NCBI RefSeq assembly: GCF_001422665.1
Contig: NZ_LMLU01000001.1
Location: 602,797-666,796 of the forward strand
Reading direction: 5' to 3'
Origin: Arthrobacter sp. Leaf234
GTDB lineage: Bacteria; Actinomycetota; Actinomycetes; Actinomycetales; Micrococcaceae
Length of the DNA stretch: 64,000 nt
In this document: one piece after another, positions 59,868 through 64,000 of the stretch
Numbering within the stretch: the first letter of the stretch is position 1
Layout: every line of letters begins with the position of its first letter
The notes under the pieces: generated by a model
The model's input: only the letters and a program-made list of their open reading frames with translations
What the model was told of the DNA's origin: nothing
Databases searched by the model: none
Program-made: the position numbers and the translations under genes

Positions 59868-61171
59868 CGCGGCTGCTCGGGCCCGCGGATCCCGGCGACG
59901 GCTCGCTGCTGATCCGCGGAGGTGTGGGCGGGATCCGCTTCCAGTGGGAGGAACTGGACCACGCCGCGAGCGTCCTGTCCCTGCTCGCATCGGACACCGC
60001 CGCGGTCGCCACGGCGCTCGCCCAGCTCGATGCGGAGGTCGCCGAGCTGCCGTGGCGTCAGGTGCAGCTCCTGCCGCCGGGCGTGGGCGCCGGAGCGATC
60101 TACGAGGAGGCACGCGGGCAGGTCGGCGCCTCCCTGTACTCGACCATGGGGGGCGCGGCGTCCCTCGCCGGGACGGCCGGGAGGTTGAGATCTGCCGTGG
60201 ACGCCTATGCCTGGGCGGATGATGCGGCCCGTGCAGCGACCGAGTCGGCGCGCCGCGCATCGGTGGTGACGGCGCGGGCCCTCGCCCGTGAGGCCATCCA
60301 TCGCGGCGCGCTGGACGTCGGGCCCATCGACCTGCTGGAGGCACCCGGCGGGGTCTCCGGGACGGCCTCGGACATCGTCGCCTTCGACGGGTCGATCGAG
60401 GGCGTCGTCGCCCGGATCTCCGCCGTGGAGGCGGAGGGGCCCGGCGTGTTCGAGGTGCTGCGGCTGGGTACGCAGATGCAGCCGGTCCATCTGGTGGTGC
60501 TGCCCGGAACGCAGTCCGGGCTGGTCGGCGACGCGCGCGGCAGCAATCCCTTCGACGCCGGGGGCGTCGCCGAGGCGCTCGCGGTGGACAGCCGCCACAC
60601 GGAGGCCGCAGTGCGCGAAGCGCTGCGTCGGGCGGGGGCGCAGGCGGGGGACGCACTCATCCTGGCGGGGTACAGCCAGGGCGGGATCCATGCCGTCAAC
60701 CTCGCGCGCGAGGCCGGTCTCGGTGCGTCGTACGACGTCCAGCTGGTCGTGACGGTCGGCTCGCCCACGGGCTGGCACACGACGGCCGACACCGAGTACC
60801 TGCACCTCGAGCATGCGGTGGACCCGGTCCCCCTCCTCGACGCGATCCCCAACCCCGATGATCCCCACCGGACCACCGTCACCCTGACCCACCAGGTACC
60901 GCCGCTGGGACGGGAGGCGGACGGGTCCGTCGAACCCTGGGGGCTGGGTCCGGCGCACAAGCTCGGGAACTACGCAGCTGGGGCACGCCTGGTCGACGCC
61001 AGCACGGCACCGTCGCTGGGTCCCGCCACGTCACTCCTCGCTTCGGCCGCTACGCGCGGCTCGGCCCGACGGTCCTCCTTCACCGCGGTCCGGAGACCGG
61101 ATCCGTTGCCGGCGGCGCAGACGGCGGCGGGAGGGCGTGCCGCGGACGGCGGGTCTAGGCTATGGCCATGA
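59864..61171 (+). CDS. Alpha/beta hydrolase with N-terminal helical domain
   Basis: The product is 435 residues. The first 170 residues are helical and Ala-rich (ELDHAASVLSLLASDTAAVA), as in secreted ESX/LXG-type proteins. The rest is an alpha/beta hydrolase with nucleophile Ser271 in LAGYSQGG, a later acid (HAVDPVPLLD) and His in GPAHKLGNY. The C-terminal 40 residues are basic/Ala-rich. GTG 59864 overlaps the upstream stop. No signal peptide. Reads as an effector-type lipase/esterase delivered together with the small helical partner, but no ESX machinery is in the window. Confidence 0.75.
   Translation: MTRLLGPADPGDGSLLIRGGVGGIRFQWEELDHAASVLSLLASDTAAVATALAQLDAEVAELPWRQVQLLPPGVGAGAIYEEARGQVGASLYSTMGGAASLAGTAGRLRSAVDAYAWADDAARAATESARRASVVTARALAREAIHRGALDVGPIDLLEAPGGVSGTASDIVAFDGSIEGVVARISAVEAEGPGVFEVLRLGTQMQPVHLVVLPGTQSGLVGDARGSNPFDAGGVAEALAVDSRHTEAAVREALRRAGAQAGDALILAGYSQGGIHAVNLAREAGLGASYDVQLVVTVGSPTGWHTTADTEYLHLEHAVDPVPLLDAIPNPDDPHRTTVTLTHQVPPLGREADGSVEPWGLGPAHKLGNYAAGARLVDASTAPSLGPATSLLASAATRGSARRSSFTAVRRPDPLPAAQTAAGGRAADGGSRLWP
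61156..61161 (+). promoter_or_regulatory. -10 box for hisC
   Basis: TAGGCT ends just before ATG 61162 and 6 bases before ATG 61168. It supports a leaderless transcript from 61168. It lies inside the end of the hydrolase gene. Confidence 0.4.
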
Positions 61172-62328
61172 CTTCGATCGACGACTCCCCGGCACCGTCC
61201 ACCTCCGGGCGGGACACCGCGGGCAGCACGAACCAGGGCCTGCGCCCACGCGGCGTCTTCGGGAAGCTCCCGCGATATGCCGCGGGCAAGCCGCCCGTGG
61301 TGGTGGAGGGCCTGGAGAGCTTCAAGCTGTCCTCGAACGAGAACCCCCTTCCGCCCCTCCCGGCCGTGCTGGAGGCGATCGCCTCCGAGACCTCGGTCAA
61401 CCGGTACCCCGACCCGATGACCACGGCCCTCCGGACCGAGCTCGCGGGTTACCTCGGCGTCCCTGCGACCGACATCGTCACCGGGGCCGGCAGCCTCGGC
61501 GCGCTGAACCAGATCCTGGCGACCTTCGCGGGCCAGAACGATTTCGACGCCCCCGACGAGGTCGTGTACGCGTGGCGTTCCTTCGAGGCCTATCCCATCA
61601 GCGTCGGGCTCGCCGGCGCCGCGGGAGTGCAGGTGCCGGTCCGCCCGGACGGCACCCACGATCTGGACGCGATGGCGGCCGCGATCACCGACCGTACCCG
61701 CGTGGTCATGCTCTGCACGCCCAACAACCCGACCGGGCCGGTGCTCACCCGAGACGACGTCATCGGCTTCCTCGAGAAGGTACCCGCCCACATCGTCGTC
61801 GTCATCGACGAGGCGTACCAGGAGTTCGTCCGGAGGTCCGATGCCGTCGACGGCATCGAGCTCTATCGCGAGTACGAGAACGTGATCGTGCTCCGGACCT
61901 TCTCCAAGGCGCACGGGCTGGCCGGGCTGCGCGTCGGATACTCCGTGTCCCAGCCGGCCCTGACCGACCACCTCCGCGTCAGCGCCGTTCCCTTCGCGGT
62001 CTCCCAGATCGCCGAACACGCGGCCGTGACGTCCCTGCGCCACATCGACGAGGTCGAGGTGCGCGTGCAGAGCATCGTCGACGAGCGCATCCGGGTGGTC
62101 GCGGGCCTTCGGGACCTGGGGTGGACCATCCCGGAGGCCGAGGGGAACTTCGTCTGGCTCGCTCTGGGCGAGCACACCCAGGACTTCGCCGTCCGGGCCG
62201 GCGAGCATGCCCTGTCCGTCCGTGCCTTCGGGTCCGAGGGGGTTCGGGTCTCGATCGGCGAGGAGGCCGCGAACACCCGTTTCCTCGCGCTGTGCAGAGA
62301 CTTCCCGCACCGTCCAGCGGAAGGCTGA
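61168..62328 (+). CDS. hisC: Histidinol-phosphate / aromatic aminotransferase
   Basis: The product is 386 residues (388 if ATG 61162 is used) of the fold-type I PLP aminotransferases: KLSSNENPLPPLP near the start, CTPNNPTG, VVIDEAYQEF, and the PLP Lys247 in TFSKAHGLAGLRVGY. It fits HisC or its actinobacterial paralogue for phenylalanine (Pat). It converts imidazole acetol phosphate to histidinol phosphate, or makes Phe/Tyr. No other his gene is near, so the stand-alone copy may be the Pat type. ATG 61168 overlaps the hydrolase stop by ATGA. Confidence 0.88.
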   Translation: MTSIDDSPAPSTSGRDTAGSTNQGLRPRGVFGKLPRYAAGKPPVVVEGLESFKLSSNENPLPPLPAVLEAIASETSVNRYPDPMTTALRTELAGYLGVPATDIVTGAGSLGALNQILATFAGQNDFDAPDEVVYAWRSFEAYPISVGLAGAAGVQVPVRPDGTHDLDAMAAAITDRTRVVMLCTPNNPTGPVLTRDDVIGFLEKVPAHIVVVIDEAYQEFVRRSDAVDGIELYREYENVIVLRTFSKAHGLAGLRVGYSVSQPALTDHLRVSAVPFAVSQIAEHAAVTSLRHIDEVEVRVQSIVDERIRVVAGLRDLGWTIPEAEGNFVWLALGEHTQDFAVRAGEHALSVRAFGSEGVRVSIGEEAANTRFLALCRDFPHRPAEG

Positions 62329-62420
62329 CGCCGTCTTAAATAGGCCCGTCGGCCCGCGCTGACTAGTCTTGGTCAGGATGTCACCGGAAGATATGTTCTC
62401 CGGTGTATGACTGATGGCAT

Positions 62421-62440
62421 ACATTCCCCACATGGAATGT
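62421..62440. promoter_or_regulatory. Inverted repeat upstream of the pdh operon
   Basis: ACATTCC (62421-62427) and GGAATGT (62434-62440) are perfect 7-base arms around 6 bases, 24 bases before the E1 alpha start, in a relatively AT-rich leader. It resembles Lrp/AsnC or PdhR-like operators in layout; the regulator is not in the window. Confidence 0.5.
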
Positions 62441-62463
62441 GCAGGTCGGATGAGGAGCTAGGG

Positions 62464-63684
62464 ATGAACGGCGGTCGATTGCCGACAGCGGAGTTCGAGG
62501 TCGAGGAGGTCGAGCGCGCGGCGCGCACGGCGGAACTCGGGCAGGACCGTCAGGCCGAGCCGGACATGCTCCGGATCCTCGATCCGGAGGGCCGGCTGGC
62601 CGACGGGATGACGGCCGGGATCGCCGGTGAGCTCGTCGACTTCGCCCCCTACCTCTCGACGTCGGACGCACCGCACCTGCTCTCGCTCTACCGGGACATG
62701 TACCTGGTCCGCCGCTTCGACCAGGAGTCCACCGCCCTGCAGCGGCAGGGGCAGCTGGCCCTCTGGGTCCCCCTCACCGGTCAGGAGGCCGCCCAGATCG
62801 GGTCGGGCCGCGCCATGGAGGCCCAGGACTACGCCTTCCCGACCTATCGCGAGCACGGCGTCGCGCTGACCCGCGGCGTCGAGCTGTCCGAGATCCTGCG
62901 TCTCTTCCGCGGCGTGACCAACGGCGGCTGGGATCCCCGGGAGCGGAACTTCCACCTCTACACGCTGGTGCTCGCCGCGCAGTCCCTGCACGCCGTGGGC
63001 TACGCGATGGGGATCCAGCGGGACCAGCTCGCCGATCCTTCCCTGCCGCAGGCGGCATCCGTCGCCTACTTCGGCGACGGAGCCAGCTCCGAGGGCGACA
63101 TCCACGAGTCCATGGTGTTCGCGGCGTCCTTCGATGCACCCGTCGTGTTCTTCTGCCAGAACAACCAGTGGGCCATCTCCGTGCCCTCGACGGTGCAGAC
63201 GCGCGTGCCGCTGGCGAAGCGGGCCGAGGGGTACGGTTTCCCGGGCGTCCGCGTGGACGGCAACGACGTCCTCGCGGTCGAGGCCGTCACCCGCTGGGCC
63301 CTCGAGCACGCGCGGACCGGCAGGGGGCCGGTACTGATCGAGGCGTACACCTACCGCATGAGTGCGCACACCACCGCGGATGACCCGACCAAGTACCGGC
63401 TGTCCGGTGACGAGCAGGAGTGGCGGACCCGGGACCCGTTGGCCCGCCTCGAGACCTATCTGCGCTCGGCCGGACTCGCCGACGACGCCTTCTTCGAGGG
63501 GCTGGCGGACGAGGCCCGGGTCATGGCCTCGGACCTCCGGGCGGCCGTGCTGTCGATGACCGCGCCGGATCTGGAGAGCCGCTTCGCGGCCGTGTACGCC
63601 GAGCCGCACCCACTCGTGCAGGAGGAACTGCGGTTCTTCCAGCAGTACGAGTCCGGTTTCGCCGACGAAGGGAAGCACGCCTGA
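62464..63684 (+). CDS. pdhA: Pyruvate / branched-chain 2-oxoacid dehydrogenase E1 alpha subunit
   Basis: The product is 406 residues with the thiamine diphosphate motif (YFGDGASSEGDIHESM then QNNQWAISVP) and RRFDQESTALQRQGQLALW at the start of the catalytic core. It matches E1 alpha of the pyruvate or branched-chain complexes of actinobacteria. It decarboxylates the 2-oxo acid and passes the acyl group to E2 in the cytoplasm. ATG 62464 has AGGAG about seven bases upstream. The beta subunit gene begins in its stop codon (TGATG). Confidence 0.92.
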   Translation: MNGGRLPTAEFEVEEVERAARTAELGQDRQAEPDMLRILDPEGRLADGMTAGIAGELVDFAPYLSTSDAPHLLSLYRDMYLVRRFDQESTALQRQGQLALWVPLTGQEAAQIGSGRAMEAQDYAFPTYREHGVALTRGVELSEILRLFRGVTNGGWDPRERNFHLYTLVLAAQSLHAVGYAMGIQRDQLADPSLPQAASVAYFGDGASSEGDIHESMVFAASFDAPVVFFCQNNQWAISVPSTVQTRVPLAKRAEGYGFPGVRVDGNDVLAVEAVTRWALEHARTGRGPVLIEAYTYRMSAHTTADDPTKYRLSGDEQEWRTRDPLARLETYLRSAGLADDAFFEGLADEARVMASDLRAAVLSMTAPDLESRFAAVYAEPHPLVQEELRFFQQYESGFADEGKHA

Positions 63685-64000
63685 TGGCGACCATGACCAT
63701 CGCCAGGGCGATCAACGAGGGGCTTCGCGCGTCCCTCGCGAACGATCCGAAGACCCTGCTCATGGGGGAGGACATCGGTGAGCTCGGAGGCGTGTACCGG
63801 GTCACGGACGGACTGAAGAAGGACTTCGGCGCGATGCGCGTGGTCGACTCCCCGCTCGCCGAGTCAGGGATCATCGGCACCGCGATCGGCCTCGCCCTCC
63901 GCGGCTACCGGCCCATCTGCGAGATCCAGTTCGACGGTTTCGTGTTCCCGGGGTTCAACCAGATCACCACCCAGCTCGCCAAGCTGCGCACCCGCAGCGA
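63684..64000 (+). CDS. pdhB: 2-Oxoacid dehydrogenase E1 beta subunit (3' end outside window)
   Basis: About 105 residues are in the window: MATMTIARAINEGLRASL, then MGEDIGELGGVYRVTDGL and PLAESGIIGTAIGLAL, all typical of the E1 beta transketolase-like domain. ATG 63684 overlaps the last base of the alpha gene stop, coupling the two. E1 alpha and beta form the heterotetramer. The E2 gene is expected next. A second ATG three codons later is also possible. Confidence 0.93.
   Translation, partial: MATMTIARAINEGLRASLANDPKTLLMGEDIGELGGVYRVTDGLKKDFGAMRVVDSPLAESGIIGTAIGLALRGYRPICEIQFDGFVFPGFNQITTQLAKLRTRS

Noticed and set aside
1-64000. tRNA, rRNA, CRISPR arrays, insertion sequences, prophage genes
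   Set aside because: I looked for the usual motifs (TPsiC loops, regular spacer repeats, transposase or integrase signatures) and saw none.

Overview
The window is high-G+C DNA. Its gene families suggest an actinobacterium, most likely of the Micrococcaceae (Arthrobacter-like): csoR-copZ-copA with DUF305/DUF3105 proteins, a CtaG-CopD fusion, an ANTAR antiterminator, PrfC, a Pr6Pr membrane protein, leaderless promoters, and HisC and PdhA with actinobacterial features. The genus is inferred; no rRNA or tRNA is present to confirm it. I see no transposase, integrase, prophage, CRISPR array, tRNA or rRNA.

Layout. 0-8.3 kb: end of a membrane protein, a small membrane protein, an orphan AAA ATPase, a complete ChvE-GguA-GguB type sugar ABC transporter (minus strand), then a CGNR zinc-finger regulator divergent from an EamA exporter. 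8.4-19.5 kb: a copper-handling region with csoR-copZ-copA on the minus strand under a palindromic CsoR-type box, DUF305 and DUF3105 proteins on the plus strand, and further on a minus-strand group of membrane protein, decayed copC, DsbA-like protein and CtaG-CopD fusion. A GAF-ANTAR gene and an NmrA/HxlR pair lie between the two halves. 19.7-23 kb: a maleate isomerase and a MatC-like dicarboxylate permease face an IclR regulator, with twin palindromes between them. 23-27.4 kb: small, broken and secreted genes, including a LuxR-type regulator divergent from three consecutive exported proteins of unknown function (two of them paralogous). 27.5-35.9 kb: a galactan/galacto-oligosaccharide locus with binding protein, two permeases, LacI repressor, GH42 beta-galactosidase and a GH53 endo-galactanase whose signal-peptide region is out of frame.

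36-50.8 kb: prfC, a GAF histidine kinase, a MarR/NmrA pair with a divergent epoxide hydrolase, an ABC exporter followed by a 54-bp tandem repeat that copies the permease stop region, a TetR/MFS efflux pair, mscL with a Pr6Pr protein, and a Rieske-FAD oxidoreductase. 50.9-64 kb: a photolyase-family protein without the cysteines of its iron-sulfur relatives, an aldo/keto reductase, a small protein plus FHA-like protein, a 2H RNA ligase, a lipase maturation factor-like protein, an EEP hydrolase, purB, a small helical protein coupled to a serine hydrolase (resembling a type VII secretion substrate pair), hisC, and the start of an E1 alpha/beta dehydrogenase operon cut by the window edge.

The best candidates for something undescribed are the LuxR plus three-secreted-protein cassette (24966-27351), the cysteine-less photolyase homologue (50899-52581) and the helical protein/hydrolase pair (59562-61171). 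The stretch from about 19.5 to 28.5 kb looks less G+C-rich by eye and holds most of the decayed or unfamiliar genes, so it may be accessory; this was judged by reading, not computed. All family names come from recognising motifs, not from searches.
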